64,000 nucleotides of DNA from an uncultured Kiloniellaceae bacterium (lineage in GTDB: Bacteria; Pseudomonadota; Alphaproteobacteria; Kiloniellales; Kiloniellaceae), in the NCBI GenBank assembly GCA_947500035.1, contig CANMQP010000010.1, forward strand, positions 434,001 to 498,000, written 5' to 3'. How positions within the stretch are numbered: the first letter of the stretch is position 1; the number at the start of each line of letters is the position of its first letter. Shown here in pieces: positions 16,289-24,697 of the stretch. Position numbers and translations under genes: made by a program. A model generated the notes under the pieces. The model was not told the origin of the DNA and made no database searches. It worked only from the letters and a program-made list of their open reading frames with translations.

Positions 16289-17221
16289 ATGCCCGATATC
16301 GTTGTTTCCGAATTCATGGATCAGACTGCCGTTGACGACCTGAGCAGGGACTTCGACGTTCACTACGATCCTGATTTGGCCGACCAGCCGGAGGAGCTGA
16401 TCAGGCTTGTTACCGCTGCGCGCGCGCTGATCGTCCGGAACCGGACACAGGTGCGCGGTGGTCTGCTTGAGGCGGCAAACAGCCTGGAGGTGGTCGGGCG
16501 TTTGGGCGTGGGGCTCGATAACATCGATCTGGATGCCTGTGGAGCCCGCAACATAGAGGTTTGCCCGGCCAGTGGTGCGAACGACGACTCTGTTGCGGAG
16601 TATGTGATTGCGATGACCATGGTTCTGCTGCGCGGTGCTTTTCAGGCGAGCGACGCGGTGATTGCAGGCGAGTGGCCCCGTCAGGCCTCCATTGGGCGGG
16701 AGGCAGCAGGCAAGCAGATGGGGCTGATCGGTTATGGCGGGATTGCGCGCAACGTCGCAGCCCGTGCCCGTGCCATGGGCATGCGGACTGCGGCATTCGA
16801 TCCTTTCCTGCCGCCGGACCATCCGGTCTGGTGGGACTGTCAAAAATGCGAGCTTAAGGATCTCCTGGCGTCCAGCGACGTCATCAGCCTGCATGTCCCT
16901 CTGAACGATGAGACGCGAAATCTGCTTGATCGAGCGGCGATTTCGAACCTGAAGAAAGGCGCCGTCGTGATTAACACGGCCCGGGGCGGCGTGATTGACG
17001 AGCCCGCCGTGGTAGAAGCTTTACAGTCGGGAGCGCTTGGCGGAGCGGCGCTCGACGTCTTTGCGATTGAGCCTTTGACAGCACAAGCCGGCAGTCAATT
17101 TGAAGGCGTGCCCAACCTGTTTCTTACGCCTCATATTGCCGGCGTTACCGAAGAGGGCAATGTGCGGGTCAGCGCCGTTACCGCAGATAACGTGCGGAAA
17201 GTCTTGGAGAAACGGCGATGA
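16289..17221 (+). CDS. slcC: (S)-sulfolactate dehydrogenase, D-2-hydroxyacid dehydrogenase family
   Basis: The 310-residue protein is a D-isomer-specific 2-hydroxyacid dehydrogenase close to phosphoglycerate dehydrogenase. It shows GRLGVGLDNIDLDAC, a Rossmann motif GLIGYGGIARNVAARA, the catalytic arginine in VINTARGGVIDE, the glutamate in FAIEPL and the histidine in LTPHIAGV. It lacks the ACT domain of true SerA. Beside suyAB and comC it should be SlcC, which oxidises (S)-sulfolactate to sulfopyruvate with NAD+ (EC 1.1.1.310). This lets the cell use the enantiomer that SuyAB cannot cleave. Its stop overlaps the comC start as ATGA. A generic hydroxyacid dehydrogenase is the fallback name. Confidence 0.91.
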   Translation: MPDIVVSEFMDQTAVDDLSRDFDVHYDPDLADQPEELIRLVTAARALIVRNRTQVRGGLLEAANSLEVVGRLGVGLDNIDLDACGARNIEVCPASGANDDSVAEYVIAMTMVLLRGAFQASDAVIAGEWPRQASIGREAAGKQMGLIGYGGIARNVAARARAMGMRTAAFDPFLPPDHPVWWDCQKCELKDLLASSDVISLHVPLNDETRNLLDRAAISNLKKGAVVINTARGGVIDEPAVVEALQSGALGGAALDVFAIEPLTAQAGSQFEGVPNLFLTPHIAGVTEEGNVRVSAVTADNVRKVLEKRR

Positions 17222-18228
17222 CTGAGACAGGTTTCTTTGCGGCAGAGGATCTCCGAGATCTCGCTTGCCGGGTTCTGATGGCCCACGACACCTCTGCGGG
17301 GAATGCCGCCAGTGTCGCCGCCGCCCTGGTCGCTGCCGAGATCGACGGGCAAAAGGGGCACGGTCTCTCCCGCTTGGCGGCCTATTCGGCCCAGGCGGCA
17401 TCCGGGAAGGTTCAGGGCCATGCGGTTCCGCTGGCCGAACCTGCCGGCACGGCGGCCCTGCGTATCGATGCGAAGGCGGGTTTTGCATTTCCCGCGATGG
17501 ATCTCGCGATTAAAAAGCTGGCAGGGATGGCGCCGGAATGCGGGATCGCCATGGCGGGGGTCTTTCACTCACACCATTTCGGGCAGGCGGGGTATCACGC
17601 CGAACGTCTCGCCCAGCGTGGGCTGATCGGTCTGATCCTGGGCAACAGCCCAAAAGCCATCGCCCCTTGGGGCGGCCGGGATGGGATCTTCGGAACCAAC
17701 CCCATCGCCTTTGCCGCACCACGGCGTGCGGCCGAGCCTCTGCTGATCGACCTGAGCTTGAGCAAGGTTGCGCGCGGTAAGGTCATGGTTGCCGCCAAGA
17801 ACGGCACGCCCATTCCAGAGGGCTGGGCGCTGGACAAGGACGGTCAGCCCACGACCGACGCTAAGGCCGCTCTAGAGGGGACTATGATCCCGATCGGTGA
17901 CGCCAAGGGGGCGGCGCTGGTTCTGATGGTTGAAGTGCTGGCCGCCGCGGTGACCGGCGCGAATTTCGGATTCGAAGCCTCGTCTTTCTTCACGGCTGAC
18001 GGACCACCGCCAGGCGTGGGGCAGAGCGTTATCGCCATCGACCCGAGACGTCTGTCGGGAGACGGTTTCTCCGAGCGTCTGGAGGTGCTGCTGAACGCTA
18101 TTGTGGCCCAGCCGGGTGCGCGCTTGCCGGGCATGCGGCGCCTTACGGCGCGCGAGACGGCCGCAAAGAAGGGGGTTGCCGTCGACGGCAGTTTTATCGA
18201 GGAATTGGAGCAGCTTGCGGGGCAGTGA
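17218..18228 (+). CDS. comC: (R)-sulfolactate dehydrogenase, malate/L-lactate dehydrogenase (Ldh_2) family
   Basis: The 336-residue protein belongs to the Ldh_2/MDH2 family of NAD(P)-dependent oxidoreductases, which do not have a classical Rossmann fold. I see GVFHSHHFGQAGYHAERLAQ with the catalytic histidine, LGNSPKAIAPWGGRDGIFGT and LIDLSLSKVARGKV. Next to slcC it is expected to be ComC, which reduces sulfopyruvate to (R)-sulfolactate (EC 1.1.1.338), the form that SuyAB splits. Thus SlcC plus ComC act as a two-enzyme racemase. ComC in methanogens belongs to the same family and makes sulfolactate for coenzyme M, but no other coenzyme M genes are here. It is the last gene of the cluster. Confidence 0.91.
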   Translation: MTETGFFAAEDLRDLACRVLMAHDTSAGNAASVAAALVAAEIDGQKGHGLSRLAAYSAQAASGKVQGHAVPLAEPAGTAALRIDAKAGFAFPAMDLAIKKLAGMAPECGIAMAGVFHSHHFGQAGYHAERLAQRGLIGLILGNSPKAIAPWGGRDGIFGTNPIAFAAPRRAAEPLLIDLSLSKVARGKVMVAAKNGTPIPEGWALDKDGQPTTDAKAALEGTMIPIGDAKGAALVLMVEVLAAAVTGANFGFEASSFFTADGPPPGVGQSVIAIDPRRLSGDGFSERLEVLLNAIVAQPGARLPGMRRLTARETAAKKGVAVDGSFIEELEQLAGQ

Positions 18229-18390
18229 AGGCATCTCGTGCTACAGACCCGATGGCGTGCCTCCCTCAGCAAAGCGTAAAATGACTTGCTGCAAACCGCT
18301 GCTGTCGGTCTAAACTGTGACTGCGATCGGCGATCAATTCCTCTGATCTCTCGTTACACCCCGGTCTCATCCGCGAAAGGATAACGCTCT

Positions 18391-19026
18391 GTGATTGATC
18401 TCTACACCTGGACGACACCCAACGGCCGCAAGGTCTCGATTATGCTCGAAGAGCTGGAAATGCCGTACCGGGCAATTCCCATCAACATCACGAACGACGA
18501 TCAATTCGCGCCGGACTTTCTGAAGATCAGCCCGAACAACAAAATCCCCGCCATTGTCGACACGGAGACGGGAACCTCCCTGATGGAGTCCGGAGCAATC
18601 ATGCTCTACCTCTCCAAAAAGGCAGGCGGAAAACTGGTTCCGAGCGATGAAGCCGGATACTGGCGCATGATGGAATGGCTGATGCTGCAAATGGGTGGTG
18701 TCGGGCCGATGCTGGGGCAGGTACATCACTTCGTGAAGTTCAACCCGGGCAAGGCGCCCTACGCAGAGGAGCGGTACAGCAACGAAGCGAAACGGATTTA
18801 CGGGGTTCTGGATAAACGTCTGGGTGAAGCGCCGTATCTCGCCGGTGACGAGCTTTCCATTGCTGATATCGCGACCTGGCCCTGGATATCGCGTTTCGAG
18901 TGGCAGCAGATAGACCTAAAAGCCTTCCCGAACCTTGAGCGCTGGTACACGGAGTTGGCGGCGCGGCCGGCCTTCCAACGCGGGTATCATGTGCCCAAGC
19001 AGATGGGCGAGGTCCCAATGCCCTGA
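18391..19026 (+). CDS. Glutathione S-transferase family protein, YfcG/YghU-like
   Basis: The 211-residue protein has a thioredoxin-like N-terminal domain (IDLYTWTTPNGRKVSIMLEE, then NKIPAIVDTETG and LMESGAIMLYL, which bind glutathione) and a helical C-terminal domain (APYLAGDELSIADIATWPW). The TTPNGRKVSIMLEE wording points to the Nu-class disulfide-bond oxidoreductases YfcG and YghU rather than a detoxifying transferase. It probably works in the cytoplasm in glutathione-linked redox control. The start is a GTG. It lies 162 bp after comC and 45 bp before the gamma-carbonic anhydrase gene, on the same strand, so it may share a transcript with the latter. Confidence 0.92.
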   Translation: MIDLYTWTTPNGRKVSIMLEELEMPYRAIPINITNDDQFAPDFLKISPNNKIPAIVDTETGTSLMESGAIMLYLSKKAGGKLVPSDEAGYWRMMEWLMLQMGGVGPMLGQVHHFVKFNPGKAPYAEERYSNEAKRIYGVLDKRLGEAPYLAGDELSIADIATWPWISRFEWQQIDLKAFPNLERWYTELAARPAFQRGYHVPKQMGEVPMP

Positions 19027-19071
19027 CTGGGGCAAGGGCTGACGATAGGGATAGGTAACCGGAGGGAACGG

Positions 19072-19599
19072 ATGCTCTACGCGATTGGTGATAAAACGCC
19101 CCAGTTCGCTGAGGAGGAGACGAGCTACGTAGCGCCCACGGCGGTGGTCATCGGTGATGTTACCATGGCGCGGGAGAGCTCCGTCTGGTGGGGTGTGGTG
19201 ATGCGGGGCGACAACGACAGCATCACCTTGGGAGAAGGCAGCAATATTCAAGAGAACTCGGTCGTTCACGTCGATCCTGGCTTCCCCTGCCAAATCGGAG
19301 ACGGTGTCACGATCGGCCACAGTGTCACGCTTCACGGCTGCAGTATCGGCGACGGGACGCTGGTGGGGATCGGCGCGATCATCCTGAATGGCGCGAAGAT
19401 CGGGCGAAATTGCCTGATCGGTGCGAACAGCTTCATCGGTGAAGGGAAGGAGATCCCCGACAACTCTCTGGTCTTCGGCGCGCCCGCCAAAGTGGTTCGA
19501 AAACTGTCGGAAGATCACATAAAGCGGCTGCGGATGTCGGCGGAGTCCTATGTCACGAAAATTTCCGACTACCGCAATCAGCTTCGACGAATTGACTGA
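19072..19599 (+). CDS. Gamma-class carbonic anhydrase family protein (YrdA-like)
   Basis: The 175-residue protein is a left-handed beta-helix built from hexapeptide repeats (VVIGDVTMAR, IGDGVTIGHSVTLHGC, IGDGTLVGIGAIILNG, IGRNCLIGANSFIGEG). The histidines expected to bind zinc are present in VVHVDP, IGHSVTLHGC. The family includes true carbonic anhydrases of archaea, but most bacterial members of the YrdA/PaaY type have weak or no proven activity. GGAGG lies shortly before the ATG. It converges with the NIPSNAP gene. The fold is certain and the activity is not. Confidence 0.92.
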   Translation: MLYAIGDKTPQFAEEETSYVAPTAVVIGDVTMARESSVWWGVVMRGDNDSITLGEGSNIQENSVVHVDPGFPCQIGDGVTIGHSVTLHGCSIGDGTLVGIGAIILNGAKIGRNCLIGANSFIGEGKEIPDNSLVFGAPAKVVRKLSEDHIKRLRMSAESYVTKISDYRNQLRRID

Positions 19600-19616
19600 A
19601 TCTACCCTGGACGGAT

Positions 19617-19931
19617 TCAGTCTGGAAACTCGGCGGCGACGAGAATTTTGTTCTCCTGGCTGACCAGATATCCAGCTTCTGCGCTCTTCTTCAGATAGTT
19701 TTGCCAATTAGGGTCCGCCTGCATGGCGGCACGTTTTTCCGCGCGGTCTGCGGCGTCCCGGTAGGCCCAGACGTGCACGTAGCTGTTCACGTCGCCGACG
19801 TCCGTCGTCGCATAAAGTACAGGCTTGCCGAGGTTGCGGCATTGGGCGGCGTAGCCGTGCTCTTTGTAGAGCGCCATTTGCTTCGGCAGGGTGCCGGGAC
19901 GGACGCGGTAGGTACGATGATCGAAGATCAT
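19617..19931 (-). CDS. NIPSNAP family protein
   Basis: The 104-residue protein fits the NIPSNAP fold, a ferredoxin-like dimeric barrel: IFDHRTYRVRPGTLPKQMAL, YKEHGYAAQCRNLGKPV, SYVHVWAYRDAADRAEKRAA, MQADPNWQNYLKKS. The role of bacterial members is not known. They often sit in catabolic operons. Here it is a lone gene between the convergent carbonic anhydrase gene and a small membrane protein gene on the same strand. No active-site residue can be named. Confidence 0.9.
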   Translation of the reverse strand: MIFDHRTYRVRPGTLPKQMALYKEHGYAAQCRNLGKPVLYATTDVGDVNSYVHVWAYRDAADRAEKRAAMQADPNWQNYLKKSAEAGYLVSQENKILVAAEFPD

Positions 19932-20028
19932 AGGGGAATTTCCTCAAGCAGTGTTTGTGGGTTGGAGCGTCGGGCTGCGCTGATGATCTTGGCTGAAGAA
20001 TGCCGGAGAGAGCCGCAGGGGGCAAAGG

Positions 20029-20277
20029 CTACTTGTTCCGCAGCATTTTCCAGCCCAGGGCAATCAGCCAGATCGGAATGACGACAGCGGCACCCAGCAG
20101 AATGTAGGTGAAACCCCATTCGAACACCGAGGAGCCCATCTCAAAGACTTCGACTGCCGCAGATCCCATGGATTCGAAGGCCTGCCGCGGTGTGAGGTCC
20201 AGGTACGACATCACGAAACCGACGATCAGGGATGCGACGATCAGTTTAATCAGGGTGGAAACGATGTTGCTTGGCAT
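20029..20277 (-). CDS. Small inner-membrane protein (DUF6460-like)
   Basis: From the ATG at 20277 the product is 82 residues with two membrane segments (KLIVASLIVGFVMSYLDL and FTYILLGAAVVIPIWLIALG) joined by an acidic stretch SMGSAAVEVFEMGSSVFEW. This pattern fits DUF6460, a family of small alphaproteobacterial membrane proteins of unknown role. The reading frame stays open upstream to 20352, which would add 25 basic residues. I prefer the shorter form because it begins MPSNIVSTLIK, as family members do. It is divergent from the lipoprotein gene at 20397. Confidence 0.75.
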   Translation of the reverse strand: MPSNIVSTLIKLIVASLIVGFVMSYLDLTPRQAFESMGSAAVEVFEMGSSVFEWGFTYILLGAAVVIPIWLIALGWKMLRNK

Positions 20278-20396
20278 GTTCGCTATGTCTTTGGTCACTA
20301 TCCGGCGCTGAATGATCCTCAGCATGTTGAACAACTGTGTTCGCTTGAGCAAGACTGCAGTATAAGCAGAGCGCTGATTTTGCTCGAGGGATTGTA

Positions 20397-20936
20397 ATGA
20401 TTAAGAATTGTCTTCGCGGCATCGCGCTTTCACTGGTGTTTCTTTTGTCGGCTTGTGATGAACCCGCCACCAATCGGAGTTATCTCCATCCCGCCGGAAC
20501 GCTCGACTTTCTGATCGAAGCCACCAAGGAGGGCCCATTGCTCCTGAAGGTACAGGGCGCAGCGTTCGATATGGACCAGGCGGCGTTTGAGGCCGAGGTC
20601 GCCGGCCTTATTGCGGGAGCTATTCAGCGCCGCCGGATCACCGTCACGACCGATCCGGCTCAAGCTCCACAGCCCAGCCTCTACGTACTCATGACATTTA
20701 ATGGCGGAAAAAGCCTGAGCGGACAGGCACAATGCGGAGGAAAAACGCAGGGCGGCTCACCGCGCGGCGACGATGCCCGCCTCGATGTCACCGCCAGCTT
20801 CTGCGGTAACGATGCGCGCTACGCCACGGTGTCGGGATGGGTCGAGAAGTTGAAAAACCGGGACGACGAGAAGTATTCCAAGCTCATCGGCCAGATCGCC
20901 CGGGATCTCTTCGTGGAGCAGAAGCAGGATAAGTAG
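20397..20936 (+). CDS. Putative lipoprotein of unknown function
   Basis: The 179-residue protein starts with a lipoprotein signal (MIKNCLRGIALSLVFLLSAC), so the cysteine at about residue 20 should be lipidated. The mature part holds three further cysteines (QCGG, FCGN) and the segment AAFEAEVAGLIAGAIQRRRI, then ends in charged helix. I do not recognise the family. It converges with the small glycine-zipper lipoprotein gene, and nothing nearby suggests a task. Confidence 0.75.
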   Translation: MIKNCLRGIALSLVFLLSACDEPATNRSYLHPAGTLDFLIEATKEGPLLLKVQGAAFDMDQAAFEAEVAGLIAGAIQRRRITVTTDPAQAPQPSLYVLMTFNGGKSLSGQAQCGGKTQGGSPRGDDARLDVTASFCGNDARYATVSGWVEKLKNRDDEKYSKLIGQIARDLFVEQKQDK

Positions 20937-20960
20937 AAGGTAAAATCGCTTGCCGCCAGC

Positions 20961-21194
20961 CTACTCCCAGAGCGGCTCGCCCAGGTCGATGTCTTCTTTG
21001 TCGGTCAGGATACCGGTCAGCCCGCCCGCGCCTGCGCCGAGCACCACACCCTGAACCACGGTCAGGCCCGTGACGGCACCGACGACCGCGCCTGCGCCGG
21101 CACCGATCGCGGCACCGCTGAGGCCGCGGTCTTTATCGGTGCTGCCGCACGCCGAGACCAAAAGGGCTACGGCAAGCAAAGGAATACGGTACAT
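20961..21194 (-). CDS. Small glycine-zipper lipoprotein
   Basis: From the ATG at 21194, with GGAG 8 nt upstream, the product is 77 residues. It has a lipoprotein signal (MYRIPLLAVALLVSAC) and then a glycine-zipper region GLSGAAIGAGAGAVVGAVTG followed by VVLGAGAGGLTGILTD. Such proteins resemble the YMGG/OsmB/SlyB group and sit in the outer membrane or periplasm, often induced by envelope stress. The open frame continues to 21263 but that extension has no ribosome site and would hide the signal peptide. Confidence 0.82.
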   Translation of the reverse strand: MYRIPLLAVALLVSACGSTDKDRGLSGAAIGAGAGAVVGAVTGLTVVQGVVLGAGAGGLTGILTDKEDIDLGEPLWE

Positions 21195-21543
21195 TCGGTT
21201 TCTCCATCTTTGGTTGGGACTCAGTATCTCGGCGCTCAAGTGGCGACCGTTCTTCAATGTCAAACAGAAATGGGGCGAGATTCGGGCTCTCCTCTATGTA
21301 ATTCCTGTGACAAATGATGGATATTCACGCTTTATCGCGATTCTCTGCGGTGCTAGTCTTTGCCTTTAGGCTTCGTTGCTGTTCAATACTCGTGAATTCG
21401 GCATTGCGAGGCCTAAGGTCGGGAAGTTGAGACCCGCGTGCAGGCTGAGTGCGCTTGCTTTGGTATCACGCGGGAGGTTCGGGGAATTTGACTAATATGG
21501 CTATTCGGTCTTGGCCGAAACGCGTTTCGTGCGGTGGTGCGCG
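21195..21543. other. Non-coding gap
   Basis: About 350 bp between divergent lipoprotein genes. I see no credible ORF, strong hairpin or repeat. It should hold both promoters. Confidence 0.5.
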
Positions 21544-22248
21544 ATGAACACCGTGCGGTTTGCTCTCATCACTTTTCTTGGGCTCACCTTAGCCGCCTGC
21601 GCGGCCCGTGAGCCCGCGCCGGAACAAAGGGCGAAAAACACCTTGGGTGAGTTTTCGGCAGCGCCGATGGACGATGCCGATTGGCTGTCGACGGCCGGTC
21701 AGGACCCGGAACCCGTTGAACGTCCTTATTATTCGGTGTTCTCGCCCGAGAGCAATGTGCCTGCGCGCAAGCCGGAAGCCTTACGGCCAAGGATCGTGAA
21801 CGCATCTTTCGCTATTCCGAAGCCGCGTATGAAGCCGGCGATTCACACCGGAAAGCGCTCGCTACAGTGCGTTCCTTATGCTCGAGAGGTCTCGTCCGTC
21901 GGAATCCGCGGTGACGCCTGGACCTGGTGGCGCAGCGCAAAGGGCCGTTACGCGCGCGGTCACACACCTGAGGTTGGCGCGGTGCTGGTGCTCAGCAAGA
22001 CCAAGCGCCTGCGTTATGGTCACCTGGCCGTGGTTGCCGAGGTGCTGAACGACCGTGAGGTCCTGGTGCATCAGGCCAACTGGTTGAACCGAGGCCGGAT
22101 CCATCGCTACACGCCCGTGGTCGATGTTTCGCCCAACAATGACTGGTCTTCGGTCCGTGTCTGGTATACGCCGGGGCAAAAATACGGGAAGCGTGCTTAT
22201 AAGGTGTCCGGGTTCATCTATCCCGATACGCTCGAGGCAAAGCGCTGA
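21544..22248 (+). CDS. CHAP-domain lipoprotein (putative peptidoglycan amidase/endopeptidase)
   Basis: From the ATG at 21544 the product is 234 residues with a lipoprotein signal ending LTLAAC. A linker of about 85 residues leads to a CHAP domain, in which LQCVPYAREVS holds the likely catalytic cysteine near residue 108 and YGHLAVVAEV the histidine near 159. VLVHQANW is also typical. CHAP enzymes cut peptide or amide bonds in peptidoglycan, so this one probably remodels the wall from the outer or inner membrane. A TTG start at 21511 is possible but would bury the signal peptide. The gene converges with DUF2332, with 11 bp between stops. Confidence 0.88.
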   Translation: MNTVRFALITFLGLTLAACAAREPAPEQRAKNTLGEFSAAPMDDADWLSTAGQDPEPVERPYYSVFSPESNVPARKPEALRPRIVNASFAIPKPRMKPAIHTGKRSLQCVPYAREVSSVGIRGDAWTWWRSAKGRYARGHTPEVGAVLVLSKTKRLRYGHLAVVAEVLNDREVLVHQANWLNRGRIHRYTPVVDVSPNNDWSSVRVWYTPGQKYGKRAYKVSGFIYPDTLEAKR

Positions 22249-22259
22249 AGTATCAGTCC

Positions 22260-23384
22260 TCAACCTAACCAGCGCACCCATTTCCCATGATAGCAGACGT
22301 CGGCCAGATGCCGTTCCGCATGTCGTTTTGGCGCGTCCGGCCATAGAGAAAGCCTCAGTTCGGCGCACTTGCCCGAAACCGAGGGTTCCATGCGCAGCCA
22401 TGCGAAGGGCTTTTCCTTTGTCGCGATGGAGGCAGCCTGGTCGATCACCTCTTTGATCCCGGCGCGTTCTTCCTCCGGCAGGTATTGCCAGACGATGGAA
22501 TGAAACAGGACCTGTATTGTACCGGTCTTTTGTTCAGGTACGATCCGCTGCAGCCACTTGGCTGCACTCGCGCGTTCGACCTTTGGCGGGTGTTCGCCCG
22601 CGATGCTCAGGGCGCCACGCATCCTTTGAAGCCGCTCTTTCTGGTCGGGCCAGATGTAGGCCAGAAGGCGATTGGCTTCGTTCGAAGTCGGCACTTCAGA
22701 CCCGATGGCGTCCAGGTTCGCCGGGTTCAGATCGCAGCCTACTGCGTCGGCGATTTCGACCTCGACGACAGCTGGTGCGGGCCCTTCCCAGTCGGGGCGC
22801 AAGACAACCGGAGCATCAAGGTTCCCCCATTTGATGTCGATTCCGGAGGGCGCATAGCCGTAGCGATGCCAGTTGAGATTCAGCCCCGCGCTGGAGCCGA
22901 TTTCGCGGAGCGATAAGGGCTGACCCGTCCGGCCCGCGATGGCCATGAAGCCGGCGAAGAGCACGCCGGAGCGGCCGACTTCATTCGTCTGCGGCGGACT
23001 CTGGATGAAACGCAAAAGGGCTGGCCCGTGGTGCTCCATGGCCTGTTCGATCCGATCCCAGGACGCGGGATCCTGTCCGACGACGGCGTCGCCGCCGTAA
23101 AGATCGACGAGGTCTTCATCCAGGCCGCAGAGCGCAAGCCAGTGCAGGCCAGCCGCAAAGCGCAGTGCGAGCGCGTCATCGCTCGGTGTGCCTTGCCATT
23201 GCAAAACCCTGGCGCCGACTGCTGTACCGGTCGTCAGCTTTTCCGCAGCCGTTTCGATGAGCCCTGCGGTAAAGGGCGAGCCCATGGAACCGCAGACTTT
23301 GCCTTGCGCCCTGAAGTGGGCGCGGACAGCCTCTGCCTGCTGCGCGGGGGAGCTGACGCTTGTAAGACTTTCGTTACTGGGCAC
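22260..23384 (-). CDS. DUF2332 family protein
   Basis: The 374-residue protein matches DUF2332: an N-terminal AHFRAQGKVCGSMGSPFTAG, a central REIGSSAGLNLNWHRYGY that looks like a methyltransferase-type glycine loop, GCDLNPANLDAIGSE, and a C-terminal HSIVWQYLPEEERAGI with WLRMEP. The family is predicted to have a SAM-methyltransferase-like fold, but I know of no proven activity. The start overlaps the end of the DUF4197 gene by 11 bp, which suggests co-transcription from upstream of DUF4197. Confidence 0.9.
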   Translation of the reverse strand: MPSNESLTSVSSPAQQAEAVRAHFRAQGKVCGSMGSPFTAGLIETAAEKLTTGTAVGARVLQWQGTPSDDALALRFAAGLHWLALCGLDEDLVDLYGGDAVVGQDPASWDRIEQAMEHHGPALLRFIQSPPQTNEVGRSGVLFAGFMAIAGRTGQPLSLREIGSSAGLNLNWHRYGYAPSGIDIKWGNLDAPVVLRPDWEGPAPAVVEVEIADAVGCDLNPANLDAIGSEVPTSNEANRLLAYIWPDQKERLQRMRGALSIAGEHPPKVERASAAKWLQRIVPEQKTGTIQVLFHSIVWQYLPEEERAGIKEVIDQAASIATKEKPFAWLRMEPSVSGKCAELRLSLWPDAPKRHAERHLADVCYHGKWVRWLG

Positions 23385-24138
23385 CGAAGACTTTCTGTAG
23401 CAGCGCGGTGCTCCGTTTCAGCGGGTCTTTCCGGATTGCCGCTTCTTCCTGTGCGAGATAGTAGAATATGCCGTCCATGCCCTTATCGACAACGTAATCG
23501 GTCAGGTCTGCTTTGGCATCCGGAACGAAGGGGATGCTGCGGTATTCTCCCATGACTTGATCGTAGGACTGAATTGCACCGACATCCGACAGGCTCTGGT
23601 TGACCACCGGTTCCATTTCCTTGGCGAGCGGACCGGTCATTTTCCCCTGGAAATAGCGGGTCGCCGCATCATCCGGCCCGCTATAAATCTTCTCTGCGTC
23701 TTCAAGGGACATCTCGCTGATCGCGTCCAGGAACAGAGCCTTTGCCTTTGGCGCGGCCGCTTCCGCGGCCCGGTTCAGGCGCAGCTCCAGATCGTCGAGC
23801 ATCGAAGACATGCCGGCCAATTCCAAAGCCGATTGCACTTTCTTGAGCGAGTCCGGCAGAGGCAGGCGGATGTTGGAGTCCCCATTGTAACCATCGGCCT
23901 GGCCGACCTGATCAACGACACGTTCCGATCCGACTTTCAGGGCTTCACGAAGACCGTCGCTCAACTCCTGCGTTGAGAGGTTGCCGATTGCGGATCCGCC
24001 GGTGCTTCCAGACCCTGATGTCGCGCCGGAAGAATTGAGCAGATCCGTGCCCTTTTTCAACCAATCCGATTGAGCCATGCTCTGTGACAGGGGGAGGGCC
24101 GCGAGAAGGGCAACTGAGGCGATAAAAGCTTTGCGCAT
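23374..24138 (-). CDS. DUF4197 family exported protein
   Basis: From the ATG at 24138, with GGAG 8 nt upstream, the product is 254 residues with a Sec signal peptide ending LSQSMAQS. The mature part is DUF4197: LSTQELSDGLREALKVGSER, IRLPLPDSLKKVQSALELAG, MSLEDAEKIYSGPDDAATRY and DKGMDGIFYYLAQEEAAIRK. It should lie in the periplasm. No function is known for the family. The open frame continues to 24174, but those extra residues lack a ribosome site. Confidence 0.9.
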   Translation of the reverse strand: MRKAFIASVALLAALPLSQSMAQSDWLKKGTDLLNSSGATSGSGSTGGSAIGNLSTQELSDGLREALKVGSERVVDQVGQADGYNGDSNIRLPLPDSLKKVQSALELAGMSSMLDDLELRLNRAAEAAAPKAKALFLDAISEMSLEDAEKIYSGPDDAATRYFQGKMTGPLAKEMEPVVNQSLSDVGAIQSYDQVMGEYRSIPFVPDAKADLTDYVVDKGMDGIFYYLAQEEAAIRKDPLKRSTALLQKVFGAQ

Positions 24139-24453
24139 CTTTTCAACTCCAAAGCATGTGAGGTGCTCATACAACTCTAGCGTTATGAAATCAGAGCCTA
24201 TCGTCGAGAAGAGCTCTTACCCTCATGCTATCATGCAGCCTCTCGGCAGACCACGAATAAAACGCGGGTGGATGTGGTTAACTGGTTGAAAAACAATAGA
24301 ATCGTTTCTTCTCGAAGCGGTGCCGCCACAAGCACTGCGACTGTCATAAATGTTTCCATGCAAATCAATACGAGTCGGGGTATACTGGTTTTACAACGAA
24401 CGCGAAAAGCACCACTCGAAATTCATAAACCGTAGTTGTGTCGGGAGAGCGTT
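24139..24453. other. Non-coding gap
   Basis: About 315 bp between divergent genes. It is AT-richer than its neighbours around 24270-24400 and holds no credible ORF. I see no terminator-like hairpin. Confidence 0.45.
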
Positions 24454-24591
24454 ATGTACAGGTCGGTAAAGGAAAGCAGGGACACGCGACACGAGCAACG
24501 CAGCTTGCTGTTCTGGGCGGAAGGTGTCGTGGTTGGTGTCGTTGTTTTCGTGGTCGTCGCCTACGTCTTTGGGCTTTTGACCAGCGTGTGA
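24454..24591 (+). CDS. Small single-pass membrane protein (45 residues)
   Basis: A 45-codon ORF starts at an ATG preceded by GGGAGAG at 4-nt spacing. It encodes a charged N-terminus (YRSVKESRDTRHEQRSLLFW) followed by one hydrophobic helix (VVVGVVVFVVVAYVFGLLTS) and a stop. The clean ribosome site and typical type II layout (positive inside) make it a likely real gene. No family is recognised. It lies alone between DUF4197 and the response regulator gene. Confidence 0.55.
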   Translation: MYRSVKESRDTRHEQRSLLFWAEGVVVGVVVFVVVAYVFGLLTSV

Positions 24592-24697
24592 TCGCCTCTG
24601 ATCGCCAGGAACGGGCGATAGACTCCAGCCTTCGCGCTGGTGCAAACGTGACAGACCTCGTTCGCCAGCCTACCTTGTAGGCGGGAATGAGCGGTCT

